Source: Anisodus tanguticus
Taxonomy: Eukaryota; Streptophyta; Magnoliopsida; Solanales; Solanaceae
Assembly (NCBI GenBank): GCA_034509755.1
Contig: CM067546.1
Span: 33,874,383 to 33,938,382, forward strand
Length of the DNA: 64,000 bases
Direction: 5' to 3'
Both the position numbers and the translations under genes were made by a program. The notes under the pieces are model-generated. The model was not told the origin of the DNA. It was given only the letters and a program-made list of their open reading frames with translations, and made no database searches. Of the stretch, positions 34,520-46,290 are shown one piece after another. The first letter of the stretch is position 1, and every line of letters begins with the position of its first letter.

Positions 34520-35009
34520 TCTTCCATTTCAGAACTAAAGAGTTATAAGGAGGCTATCAAAGATCCAAGATGGGTAGAAGCCATGAAAGCTGACATATAT
34601 GCTTTGCAAAGCAACACTACTTGGAACATTGTAAGTCTGCCAGAAGGAAAAATACCAATAAACATTCTCCCCTGTGGTAAAGATGGTCACAATTAGAACC
34701 ATCCTCTCAATTGCAACATCCAAACATTGGCACGTCCATCAAATGGATGTGTACAATGCCTTCTTGCAATGAGATCTTTATGATGAAATATATATGGATC
34801 TACCACGGGGTTTTGTGAGTCAGGGGAGCATAGACCAGTGTGTAGACTCACAAAATTTCTATATGGGCTAAAACAGGCCGCTAGACAATGGAATGCTAAA
34901 TTGATAGAGGCACTAGTAAAGCTGCAGTTTAGGCAAAGCCAATATGATCACTCACTCATTGTGAGAGAGACAAAGGAAGGAACTGTGATAATCTTGGTGT
35001 ATGTAGATG
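34520..35009 (+). pseudogene. Copia C reverse transcriptase, first part
   Basis: Pieces include DPRWVEAMKADIYALQSN (34563-34616), then a deletion, RTILSIATSKHWHVHQMDVY, and CRLTKFLYGLKQAARQWNAK from 34838. It ends at VILVYVDG, the catalytic YVDD, where the large block 35010-48670 enters. Confidence 0.82.
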
Positions 35010-37391
35010 GTATTACGACCCCTTTTCAGGAATTATGGTGGCGCCTACATAATTCCTCCACGTAAGAGAACCACTCCCAATTCATAAATATGATAAGATA
35101 TAAATAAAGCTGAAGAAACATAATACTACAAAAGTTGTCTGATAATATAGTGCGGAAGAAGAAGATAAGTCTGATACAATTAAAATAACTCCGAGGAATC
35201 TAGTTTGAAGAGCTCTAATACCACAATATAGTCTGAAAATCAATGACAACAAGTGTCAACTGAATACATAATGTTGAAGTCAGAAACATGTCTCTAGGTC
35301 AAATATAAAGACAGTAAAAAAGATAAGCAATCCAGGGCATGCTGGAGAAGGCATCCTCACCCTGACAGCTAGGAATCAACCGCTCAAACTCAACCAGGTG
35401 GTCTCGAGCTAGTAGTCGGATATGTATCTGCATAAAAAATACAGTAAGTATAACATGAGTACACAATGTACCCCCGTAGACATCATAGGCCAACAACGAC
35501 GGAAGTACATAATCAGAGATAAATATCAAGTACTCCTATACCACACAGTCTAATTATCCAGATAAAGTCACATAATCCACATAACAGGTCACAGAGTTCA
35601 CATGATTCCTTATTTCACTAAGAGTTCATACCTATTCTCATTATTCAGTTTCCAAAAGTTCTACAATAACTCAAGTATCGAAGCAAATATAATCCTTCCA
35701 TGTCTAGAACTTAGTCAAGTCAACAACAATCATTTCAAACACGAGTCCAATAACAAATAATCAATGATATAGCATATATATGTATGACATGAATGCAATG
35801 CATATGTAAAGTACATTTCCATCAATCAGTATACACACTTCACAGGGGTATACCATATGAAAGTGACCCATGAGAGACCTGTAAAGTCCATATACCCCTC
35901 CGCTCTAGAATAACTCATCGGATCATGGAGCCCAGCTCTTGGTTGTGATAATATCTTATTGCAGGCGTGCAACTCCGATCCCCGCGTATCAATATCATCT
36001 CAGTGTTTCCATAATCTCAACAATGTTCATCCATTTCCCGGTCTCTTGGACCCATAGTATAATCATACTACTCCAATATCAAATCATCAGAACCACGAGT
36101 GTTTGATTGCAAATGACATATATAAAAAAATAATCGTGATATAGTGATATGCAAACAAATAAGAGATGAAATACCAGATGCTTTCAAGAGTTCACAACAC
36201 ATATAACATCCATGTGCAAATCAAGCATGTGTGATGAATAAACAAGTCAATCAACTATGGCGACGAGCCCGCATATGGCGACGAGCCCGCATATGGCGAC
36301 AAGCCCAAATAATCAGCAATCGCAACCAACTTAAGGCTAATTTCCCAAATCATCCCATCATCACAATTCAACATCGGTACTAGGGATGGCAGATGGGTAT
36401 AATTTTGTGGATTCCACACCGCACCCGCCCCAGTTGGGGCGGGTATGGATATAACTTTGGCGGGTAATAGACGGGTATGAGTATTGAAAATGTACCCGTC
36501 ACAAGTAGACGGGTAGGTGGTGGATTTACAGTCATACCTTATCCCCCGCCCGCATCCAACCGCCTACCCGCCCGCCTTTTACCCGCCCCAAGCCCAAAAT
36601 ATTAGCAGCCCATAAGTCGTGCCTTCAGCCCATAATTCACGACAAGTCTCTCATTCTCCAATAAAACTTAAAACCCTACGCCTTTTCAGTCCTTCACGCC
36701 TCTCTCGTTCCCCTTCACGCCGTCTCTACTCCTTCTCTCATTCTCGACGTCTCTTCCTTTTTCTTTAAAGGAAAAATCATAAACTTTTTTCACGAACCAC
36801 CTCGACGTCTCTGCCTTTTTCTTTAAAGGAGATGCCGATCGGGAATATTGGGAAATATTGTTGTCTTTGCTTTGTGCTTTGGGATTGTCTTGGTGAGGTC
36901 AATTTTTGGGCATTTGTTAAGTTTTACCTATTGGGTTTGTGGAGTTCAATTGAAAAAGTTGAAAAACTTTAGCTTATATAGCTGAAATAATATCTGGATT
37001 TTATCTACATTTGTAATATATAGCTATTTGGGTGGATAATTTTTGGGTTTTCTTGAAAATTTTGTTTTCTTGATTCTTTGTTGTGTAAGGGGGAAGAGGT
37101 GAAAAAAATGGAGAATTCTGATGGTGAAAAATCCAGAATTCTCCTCCTTCTCTCCCAAAGAAAATGAGACCGTGATGGTATTTATTCTTGACTCAAATTT
37201 TTGGGATCATGTTGATCACTAATTGATCACAAATGAATTGATTACAAATATGACAGACAGGTAAAGGCGTAGGGATGATAACGGATCGGATCCTACTAGA
37301 TCCAGATCCAGATCCGTTTTTCATAACTGGATCCAGATCCATAGGGTCCATAAAAATCAGACCCAAATCCGGATCCATAGGATCCACCGGG

Positions 37392-40300
37392 TGTTGACAC
37401 CCATTTTTGTCCCATCTTTTATGATTTTATTTACAATTTTAAATATTTTTGACACCTTAAAACAATTTATATATATATATATATATTATTCTCAATATCA
37501 TTATTTATCATCATTATTATTATTATTTACATTTTTACTGTCATTTGTATTTTTAATATCATAATCATACTTTTATCCTAATATTATATGTTATTTTATT
37601 TTTGCAAAAAAACGACATCACATTTTTATTTAAGCATCAAGCATTTGGCAAATATTATATTTTTATCATATTGTCATCCTTACAATTTATAATTTTTGCA
37701 AAGCTTTTTTATATAATAAAACCCATTTTTATATTTTTAACCCATAACCCATTTTTATATTTTTAACCCATAACCCATAACCCATTTCATTTCCCCCAAA
37801 AACAATTTCTACTCAACCCACTACAATAACAACAGCCCATTTCGGCACACCCGAAACCCCACATTTTAAGACCCCAACCGAAGCCCAAACCCGAGCCCAA
37901 TACCTCATTTCCTTATACCCCAACCCACCAAACACAATCCTAAAATTTTTTAAAACAAAACCCTCCCCTCTTCCAGTCGCCGACACCGCCGTCTGACACC
38001 ACCAACCTACCCCATCACCTCACCGACCCATATCCCCCAAAATTCGTGACTCATACCCCTAAAATCCGTTCCAAAATCGTTGATTTTGGGCCCCTTTATT
38101 TTGAATTCAAGCTCGGTTTTAGGGGGGAATCCATCTATATAAATACCCCCTTTTGTTCTTCATTTTAGAGGTCGATTTGAGGTCCGATTCCACCTATAAA
38201 CCCCCTTTTTTGTTCTTCAAGAAAAGAAGGGCCGGGACCAAAAAGAAAGAAAAATATGTGTTGTGTTCTTGATTTTTAGCATTCGCCTTCCTTGTTATTC
38301 AAGAAATAAGTCCGAAAATAAGTCTAAAATCGGAAGGAAATGGGGTTAATTTCATTCTTGAATTTTGGTTTTAGATACTTCTATTGGGTCCCGTAAACCC
38401 CAATCCGAAAAAATCTATTTTTTATGGTTCGTTCTTCACTATTTTCGGGTCTCCAATTTGGGTTTGTTCGGGTCGGGTCGACCCGGACAGGGGTAAGGAC
38501 TAGATTTATGTGTTGTGTATCATGTTTGTTATCTGAAATTGATGAAAAAATTTGATTCGGGTCGGGTTATCGATCTGGGTCGGGTCAATCCAGTTTGAAT
38601 AAATTACCAGATTTATGTGTTGTATATCATGTTGGTTATCTGAAATTGGAAGAAATTTTTTGATTCGGGTCGGGTCTTCCCGATTCGAATAAATTTCCAG
38701 ATTTTGTGTTTTATATTTTGTTGTTTGTTATCTGAAAAATCCAAAAATTGATTCCGGATCACCACTGTTTTGGGTTGCATTTCTCGGGTCGTGTCGACCC
38801 GAAATCTGAGTCATCTATCAGGGTCTATTTTTCAGAACTGTGTCGATTATCTAATTTTCTCTACCGTTTTTGTCATCTATCCGGGTCTGTTTTTCAGAAC
38901 TTGGTCGATTACCTAATTTTCTCTACTATTTTTTTTTGTCGAAATTCGGGTCGGGTCAAATTTCAGGACTTGGGTCGAGTTTTCAGAAGCATTTCAAGTT
39001 CTGTTTCGGTTTAAAAATTTCAGAATTCGGGTCGGACATTTTTAATCGAGAACTGTTGGTTTATTTTGGCATTTAAACATTCGTGCACAGATGTCTTACT
39101 GATTTGAATAAATACTACACTTAGGCCAATGAAATTGAATTTGAAGTCGCGCTCCTTCGGAAGTTGACTTTGTTTCAGTTTACTATTTTTGGCATTTAAA
39201 TATCCGTGCACGGATGTCTTACTGATTTGAACAAATACTACACTTAGGCCAATGAAATTGAATTTGAGGTCGTGTCCCTTCGGGAATTGTCTTTCGGTTT
39301 CGGTTTGCTGCTTTGGTATAATTTTGTTAATTTGAACATGATACTACACTGGCCGATGAAAACATCCATCGATTTTGAGGCCTCCACAGTTGGAAAGACG
39401 GAATTAAAACTTCTGGGCAAGGATGAAAACTTAAATCTTTTTTCATCCGAGAGATCAACATGTTTAGTAGGCGAGGCAACTAAAATGACGAACGCGTTAT
39501 ATGTTTGCAGCCACGACGTGATTGGAATGATCTTTTCTTTTTTCATCTGAGAGATCAACATGTTTAGTAGGCGAGGCAACTAAAATGACCAACGAGTTAT
39601 ATGTTCGCAGCCACGACGTGATTGGAATGATCTTTTCAAAATTTAAGTCTGTGCCCTCCGTAATCAAAACATTTACTGTTTTGGATACGGATCCGAAGTT
39701 ATTTATATTCAACTGTTTCTAACCGTTTGTTCTTGACAGCTTGCAAAGAACAAAGTCAACGAAGGCAAATACTCCTCCGAGATTATTTATTTTGTTGTTG
39801 TTCTTACTTTATTTAATTCAGCTTTATTTTATTCGGTATTGTAATATTATTTATTTTACTTATGTAACTATTTGAAATGTTTAGAATAGGTAGACTTAGA
39901 ATTAATTAATAGGATAGTCTAAAACTGGAAACTCATCGCTAGCTTATCTACTTGTAGGCTCGGTTAATTCAAACTTAGAAACCCTCCGTTAGTTATCTAT
40001 TTTTAGGCTCGTCATGCATATTCAAATTTTAAAAAAACAACTTTGGTCATCTTTTATTTGCTTTATTAATCTTACAAATAAGTTTGTCTTTTCCGATTTG
40101 CAACTCAAAATGATTTCCAAAAAAAAAAAAGAATTACTTCTTTGGCATTATAAATAAATTGTTTTCTATCAATTGTCAAAAATGCATGTTTTTATTCAAA
40201 ATTACTTTACATGTACTTTTATAAATAATGCCACAAATGCATGTCTTTTATCTCAAAAAATCAATTTTACATATAGTTGCATAAAATGCCATACATACTC

Positions 40301-40726
40301 TTTCCGGATTTTATGTTGGAATTTATTTCTCAAAACCGCAATCAACTTTGCGAGACCTTCAAATGAATAAATGGTAAAATCTTTACATTATCAAATGCAT
40401 CATTTTTATTTTCAAACATCTTTTTAACTTTATATTCTTTTAAACATGCATTTTTAGCACAATAATTAACCTGAGTTTGACCGGATAACCGCAAGTTAGC
40501 GGATCTTAAAGGATGCCTAACCCCTTCCCTTTAGGATAATAAGAACCCTTACCTATAATCTCATTAGTTTCGCGGACCTTAAAATTGGAGTTATTTTGCA
40601 GCATTTAGTTAACATTTAGGTGCCCTAATTCACCTTAGAATAATTAGGTGGCGACTCCTTAATCCAATCCAGGAATCACCAATATGTTGTACTCCACTTT
40701 GACCTTGGTTAAAATGGGATATGACA
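37392..40726 (+). repeat. 5' LTR of the Tat element, rich in tandem repeats
   Basis: It runs from TGTTGACACCC to ATGGGATATGACA, 3335 bp. It has several tandem duplications: about 26 bp at 37731-37786, about 105 bp (CAGATTTATGTGTTG) from about 38503 to 38720, 62 bp near 38811-38930, 123 bp (39068-39190, 39191-39313), and exactly 100 bp (39444-39543, 39544-39643). No coding frame. Confidence 0.85.
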
Positions 40727-40729
40727 GCA

Positions 40730-40747
40730 TGGCGACTCCACTGGGGA
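40730..40747 (+). other. Primer binding site of the Tat element
   Basis: TGGCGACTCCACTGGGGA starts 3 bp after the LTR. It resembles the arginine-tRNA primer site of Tat/Ogre elements, TGGCGACTCTGCTGGGGA, with two changes. Confidence 0.8.
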
Positions 40748-41797
40748 ATTTCAGGTTCTTAACCATAGAAAATCCAGATTAATTATTATTGCGCTTTATT
40801 TTGCTCCTTATTTGATCAACTGCTTTAAATTATTTTCTTTGTGAAACTTTGTATGTTTAACAGCTTTAATTGCTACTTTCTTTTACCGCTTTTCTTAAAT
40901 TGGCATTCCGCTCACATTTCTTCTATTTCGGAAAATTGACACTATCACACATGCACGCGAGATGTGTTTTGGGCACCCGCAAACTTCTTTCAAATTTCTA
41001 AAATTTAGGAGAGTTGGTATATGCGTGGAGTGTCTGGACCATCCGGTTGGCCGCGTAGCCTTTTCACTCGAGCAGTCCGCTCGGGAACCTTGAGTCTAGT
41101 CAGCCAAATCTTAGAAAATTTAGGATAGAGCTATACCACCCTTTATCTTAAGTCATGCATGCATACACCTTAGGTGGGTCGATCTTTGGTATCGACTCCA
41201 AAATTAAGAAATCCACCAAAATTGTCGACGGGTCTCACAACCCAACGACCAACCAACATATTATGTGTAGCGTGATAATGATAGACGAATCCAAGCCTAA
41301 TCATGACATGCCGAAAATGGAAAATGCTTTCATTTTGTCTTCATTTCCAACAAAAGCATTGCAGTTTAACAGCTTGGATCAATCTATCGTAATCTCTCAT
41401 ATCTTGCGTTTAGGCCCACCTTTAGCATAAGAGAGGCCCCATGCATATTAGGACGCGCATTTAATTTCCATACAATTTACTTGCTATTTTCTGCTGCTTT
41501 CCACTCTATGCATATTATTTGAAGCAATAATTACTTGTCTTATACTAACTTAGTTTTCTTCATTTTTCAGGAGGTTTATATTGTCCTATTTATTTCCCTC
41601 AAAAGTTGATTCGTGTTGCTAAAACTGGCGGAGCAGCCCATCTTTTATTTCTCAATCATGCCTACCCAAATTGTATTAGTATTTAATGAAACAAAGCGAT
41701 TTAAATTGAGGCCTAAATCGCGTTTATGCATTTTAATGTATTTTGCCTCCATATTTTGAAAGCCTAAATCCAATGCGCTTTTGTTATTTTAAAACTC
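40748..41797 (+). other. Tat element leader and gag remnant
   Basis: Only about 1 kb separates the primer site from pol, too short for the usual Tat gag. A frame at 41155-41430 starts MHAYTLGGSIFGIDS and contains no recognised gag or zinc-knuckle motif. Gag is judged deleted. Confidence 0.5.
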
Positions 41798-41827
41798 GTG
41801 TCATTTTATAATTTTATTTTCTCTAAT

Positions 41828-42990
41828 ATGAATATGACATGCAGCGAAACAAGCAAACAAAATCCAAACAACGAACATGACTCCGAAGAATTTAGGGGAG
41901 ACCCACAATCAGAAGAATTGATCAAAAAATTAGAACATTTTGAAAATAGGCCAACGCCAAATCTAGATGAAACAGAAGCTGTGAATTTGGGAAGTGCAGA
42001 ACTGGTAAAGGAGACAAGAATTAGTGTCCATCTAAGCACCGCCCAAAGGAAAGAATTGGTGATTCTTTTGAAGTAATATATCGACGTATTTGCGTGGTCT
42101 TACGACGAGATGTCAGGTCTGAGCACAGATATTGTTTCACATAGACTACCCATTGAGCCATCCTGTCCTCCAGTGAAGCAAAAGCCAAGGAAAATCAAGC
42201 CTGATTTGAGTTTAAAGGTCAAAGAAGAAGTTTCCAAGCAGTTCGACGCAAAGGTCATTCGAGTCACACGGTATCCAACTTGGCTAGCCAACATCGTACC
42301 TGTGCCAAAGAAAGATGGGAAGATAAGAGTATGCGTGGATTATCGGACCTCAACAAGGCTAGTCCGAAGGATATTTTCCCTCTCCCAAATATCCACATAC
42401 TCATCGATAATTGTGCGAAGCATGAGTTGCAGTCATTCGTCAATTGTTTTGCTTGTTACCACCAAATCCTGATGGATGAGGAAGATGCAGAAAAAATAGT
42501 ATTCACCACACCTTGGGGAGTATACTACTACTGAGTAATGTCGTTCGGACTCAAGAATGCAGGGGCCACTTACATGAGAGCCATGACTACCATTTTTCAT
42601 GATATGATCCATAAAGAAATAGAGGTCTACGTGGATGGCGTCATTATCAAGTCACGAAGGACTTCAGATCATTTGTTAGATTTGAAGAAATTCTTTGACC
42701 GGCTGAGGCAGTACAATCTGAAGATGAATCCAGCAAAGTGTGCATTTGGTGTCCCTGTTGGAAAGCTGTTAGGTTTCATCGTAAGTAGAAAGGGCATTGA
42801 ATTGGACCCTTCAAAGATAAAAGTTATTCAAGACTTGCCTCATCCAAAGAGCCGAAAGGACGTGATGAGTTTTCTCGGTCGTCTAAATTACATCAGCAGG
42901 TTCATAGCACAGTCGACGGTAATATGTGAGCTGATATTCAAATTACTGAAGAAGGACGCTGCTACCAATTGGACAACGCCAACAAGCTTT
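41828..42990 (+). pseudogene. Tat reverse transcriptase
   Basis: A linker (RISVHLSTAQRKELVILLK) and a stop are followed by DVFAWSYDEMSGLS, the usual Tat entry into RT. Then come LANIVPVPKKDGKIRVCVDY, a frameshift, DLNKASPKDIFPLPNI, IVFTTPWGVYYY, a stop at 42534, and MSFGLKNAGATYMRAM. The catalytic box reads VYVDGVII: the second aspartate is now glycine. YNLKMNPAKCAFGV and GFIVSRKGIELDPSK close the domain. It cannot be active. Confidence 0.88.
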
Positions 42991-42994
42991 TGAC

Positions 42995-43440
42995 AGAATC
43001 AAGAAATATCTGTCTAATCCGCCGGTTTTGGTGCCCCCAGAGCCCGGAAGGCCTTTGCTACTATATCTATCGGTGTTATAAAACACATTTGGATGCGTGC
43101 TGGGCCAATACGACGAAACATGAAAAAAGGAGCAAAATATATACTACTTAAGTAAGAAGTTTACACCTTATGAAGCCAAATATACTTTGCTAGAACGCAC
43201 TTGCTGCGCTTTGACTTGGGTCGCTCAAAAGTTTAGACATTACCTGTCTGCATATACCACCTATCTCATCTCAAGAATGGATCCGCTGAAATACATCATT
43301 CAGAAGCCCATGCCTACCGGGAAGCTAGCAAAATGGAAAATCCTGCTAAGCGAGTTCGACATCATATATGTCACCCAGAAGGCCATCAAAGGACAAGCAC
43401 TAGCTGATCATCTTGCCGAAAATCCCATAGATGAAGAATA
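42995..43440 (+). pseudogene. Tat RNase H (first)
   Basis: In changing frames the region gives the RNase H domain of Ty3 pol, ending YEAKYTLLERTCCALTWVAQ and KFRHYLSAYTTYLISRMDPL, followed by LSEFDIIYVTQKAIKGQALADHLA. Its start (43000-43150) holds a stop and a frameshift. Confidence 0.8.
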
Positions 43441-43476
43441 CATCCCTCTCCGGACTTATTTTCGGACGAGGAAGTA

Positions 43477-43899
43477 TTGTTTATTGGGGAAGATATCTCA
43501 GAAGAATACCCTGGTTGGAGAATGTTCTTCGACGGAGCTGCAAACTTTAAAAGAGTTGGTATCATAGCAGTTTTGATTTCAGGATCAGGTCAGCATTACC
43601 CAATTTCGGCAAAGCTTAGATTCCCATGCACCAATAATATGGCAGAGTACGAAGCGTGTATACTTGGACTCAGAATGGCTGTTGACATGAACATACAAGA
43701 ATTATTGGTTATCGGTGATTCAGACCTATTAATCCATCAAGTGCAGGGCCAATGGGCCACTAGGAACGTGAAGATACTTCCATACATGCATTGTGTGAAG
43801 GAGTTGTGCAAAAAGTTCAGTGAGATAGAATTCAAGCATATCCCACAAACTCATAACGAATTTGCTGATGCTTTGGCAACTCTGTCTTCCATGATTTAA
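43477..43899 (+). pseudogene. Tat second RNase H
   Basis: An open frame reads WRMFFDGAANFKRVGI, TNNMAEYEACILGLRMAVDM, VIGDSDLLIHQVQGQWATRN and HNEFADALATLSSM. These carry the four acidic positions (D of FDGA, E of AEYEA, D of GDSD, D of ADAL) of the archaeal-type RNase H that Tat/Ogre elements captured. The domain itself is uninterrupted, the best-kept part of the element. Confidence 0.88.
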
Positions 43900-44157
43900 C
43901 ATCCGGATAAGAATTACATTGATCACATCAAGGTGGATTTGTTGGACCAACCAGCCTACTGTTTCTACATAGATAAAGAACCAGATGGAAAGCCCTGGTA
44001 CCATGACATTAAGAGCTATCTCAAGGCAGGCGAATATCCATAAGACATAACCAACACTCAAAAGAAGACACTTCGGAGGTTAGCAAACCATTTCTTCCTA
44101 AACTGAGAAATTCTTTACCGGAGGACTCCGGACTTAGGTTTGTTAGGATGTGTTGAC

Positions 44158-45242
44158 ACCCAAGAAGCGAGCAAGCTAATTGAAGAGATACACTGGGGCA
44201 CGTGCGGGCCTCATATGAATGGTTTCATTTTAGCAAAAAAGATTATGAGAGCAGGGTATTTTTGGATGACCATGGAGACAGATTGCATTCGCTTTGTGCA
44301 AAAATGCCACTAGTGCCAGATTCACGGTGATTTGATCTGAGTGCCTCCAAACGAACTCAATGTGATGAGTTCTCCTTGTCCATTTGCAGCTTAGGGCATG
44401 GATATCATTGGCCCGATCGAATCCGCAGCATCGAACGGGCACAGATTCATATTAGTAGCAATTGATTATTTCACGAAATGGGTAGAGACATCATCATACA
44501 AGTCAGTGACAAAGAAGGTGGTGGTCGACTTTGTTCACAATAACATCATCTGTCGATTTGGAATCCCTAAGTCGATTGTAACAAACAATGGAGCCAACCT
44601 CAACAACGGTTTGATGCATGAGATATGTGAGAAGTTCAAGATCATTCACCGCAATTCCACTCCATACCGACCTCAGATGAATGGAGCAGTCGAAGCAACC
44701 AACAAAAACATCAAGAGAATACTGCGAAAATGATTGATAATTACAAGCACTGGCACGAGCACTTGCCCTTTTCCCTTTTGGGATATCGCACTACAATCAG
44801 GACTTCTACTGGGGCAACCCCGTACCTTTTGGTCTATGGAACGAAAGTTGTGTTACCGGCAGAGGTAGAAATACCATCCTTAAGAATTATCCAAGAAGTC
44901 GAGTCGAATGATGCCAAGTGGACATAGAATCGGTACGAGCAATTGATGTTGATTGATGAAAAGCAAATGAACGCAGTCTGTCACGGACAACTTTATCAGA
45001 ACAGGATGGCTAGAGCTTTCAACAAGAAAGTGAGACCAAGGATGTTCAAACTAGGGCAGTTGTTGTTGAAACGCATATTCCCACACCAAAATGAAGCTAA
45101 AGGAAAATTTGTGCCTAACTGGCAAGGGCCTTACACGGTTCACCGGGTGTTACCTGGAGGAGCGCTAATCTTGGCTGAAATGGATGGCGAAGTGTGGCCA
45201 AAAGCTATCAATGCAGATGCAGTGAAGCGATACTATATCTAG
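44158..45242 (+). pseudogene. Tat integrase
   Basis: The zinc part (EEIHWGTCGPHMNG and CHXCQIHGD) has a stop. The core gives GMDIIGPIESAASNGHRFIL, a middle catalytic block TNNGANLNNG where TDNG is expected, and QMNGAVEATNKNIKRIL with its glutamate. A stop at 44731 precedes HLPFSLLGYRTTIRTSTGAT. The C-terminal GPY/F part reads FVPNWQGPYTVHRVLPGGAL and ends at 45242. Loss of the second catalytic aspartate makes it inactive. Confidence 0.88.
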
Positions 45243-46198
45243 GATTTATTATTCTCCATGCAATACCTTTTCTATGATGTAAAAGTTGCGCTCCCTCGGC
45301 GGGATACGCATAGAACCCAGATAAGGTTTCGTCTCTTTAAAATAGAAATTTCCTGAAAAAAATCCCATTTGTTTGTAACATGAACTACGTCATGACCTGA
45401 TTCCCCCGGAGGGATACGTAAGCGGATACACTGGCTTCGATCACATTTTTAGAAAAACCCTTACAATTCCCTTTACTTGTAATGAACTACGTTATGACCT
45501 GATTCCCTCATGGGGATACGTAGGCGGCCTAAATTGGCTTCGGTCCCACCATTAGGAAATCTTTTCTCCTTTATCTCACATATGACAAAATGCACCCATC
45601 TGATCACCCTGATAGGACAAGCAAGCAACCTATGCCACTCGGTCTCGTCCAACTGAAAGTTCAGCATCCTCGCATTCAAAAACCAGGGCAAATTTAAAGG
45701 TTTACTGCAAGAAGACGCCGATAAACATGGAAAAACATCGGCGGGCTAAGTCTTCAGCCAGAAGAAAGATTTTGGATAAGACGTTTGCTTTGTTTCACCG
45801 CATGTCACTGTTCGACAAACATTTATATATATGCATACTTTCGTATAAGCAAATTGTTTTTAACAAATATTTTCATTAGAGTTCGACAAAATTTTTATTG
45901 ATATGCATACTTTCTTATAAACAAATTGTTTCAACAAATGTTTTCACTAACAACTAGCCAAGATCGAAAATCAGGCAGGAGCTATGGTCCAAACCAGTGG
46001 GACACACGAGCGTCAGGGGGCAAAGCTACAAAAGTCAATACGAATCGACCCTCTCCCCAAAACTCACAAGCTTTCTTTGGATACAGGTCGCAAACACAAT
46101 GCGTCTATATAACGACGACATCAGCAACGTCCATACAACGACGACATCAACAACGTCTATACAACGATGACATCAGCAACATCCATACAATGACGACA
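45243..46198 (+). other. Tat 3' noncoding region with minisatellite
   Basis: A repeat around GAACTACGTCATGACCTGATTCCC and GGGATACGTAAGCGG occurs near 45380-45430 and again near 45483-45530. A 26-bp minisatellite (ACGACGACATCAGCAACGTC...) has three full units at 46112-46137, 46138-46163 and 46164-46189, then a partial unit that runs straight into the 3' LTR stump. No polypurine tract is left. Confidence 0.75.
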
Positions 46199-46290
46199 TT
46201 AGAATAATTAGGTCGCGACTTCTTAATCCAATCCAGGAATCACCAATATGTTGTACTCCGCTTTGACCATGGTTAAAATGGGATATGACA
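46199..46290 (+). repeat. 3' LTR stump of the Tat element
   Basis: These 92 bp match the last 92 bp of the 5' LTR (40635-40726) with few changes, starting TTAGAATAATTAGGT. About 3.2 kb of the 3' LTR and the polypurine tract are missing. Confidence 0.88.

Larger units (their letters stand above)
37392..46290 (+). mobile_element. Ty3/Gypsy Tat-lineage retrotransposon, nested in hAT element 2
   Basis: The element starts TGTTGACACCC and ends GATATGACA, flanked by an exact CCGGG duplication (37387-37391 and 46291-46295). It has a 3.3-kb 5' LTR, a primer site of the Arg-tRNA kind seen in Tat/Ogre elements, and pol in Ty3 order (RT, RNase H, integrase) with a second RNase H between RNase H and integrase, a Tat/Ogre hallmark. 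The gag part is largely missing and the 3' LTR is cut to its last 92 bp. It is dead. Confidence 0.9.

Noticed and set aside
36250..36310. Short direct repeats considered as a CRISPR-like array
   Set aside because: Only three 18-bp units with no spacers, in a plant repeat element; simple tandem duplication.
44151..44165. TGTTGACACCC inside the Tat element, like an LTR start
   Set aside because: It falls in the integrase reading region (VDTQEAS) and is not followed by LTR sequence, so it is coincidence.
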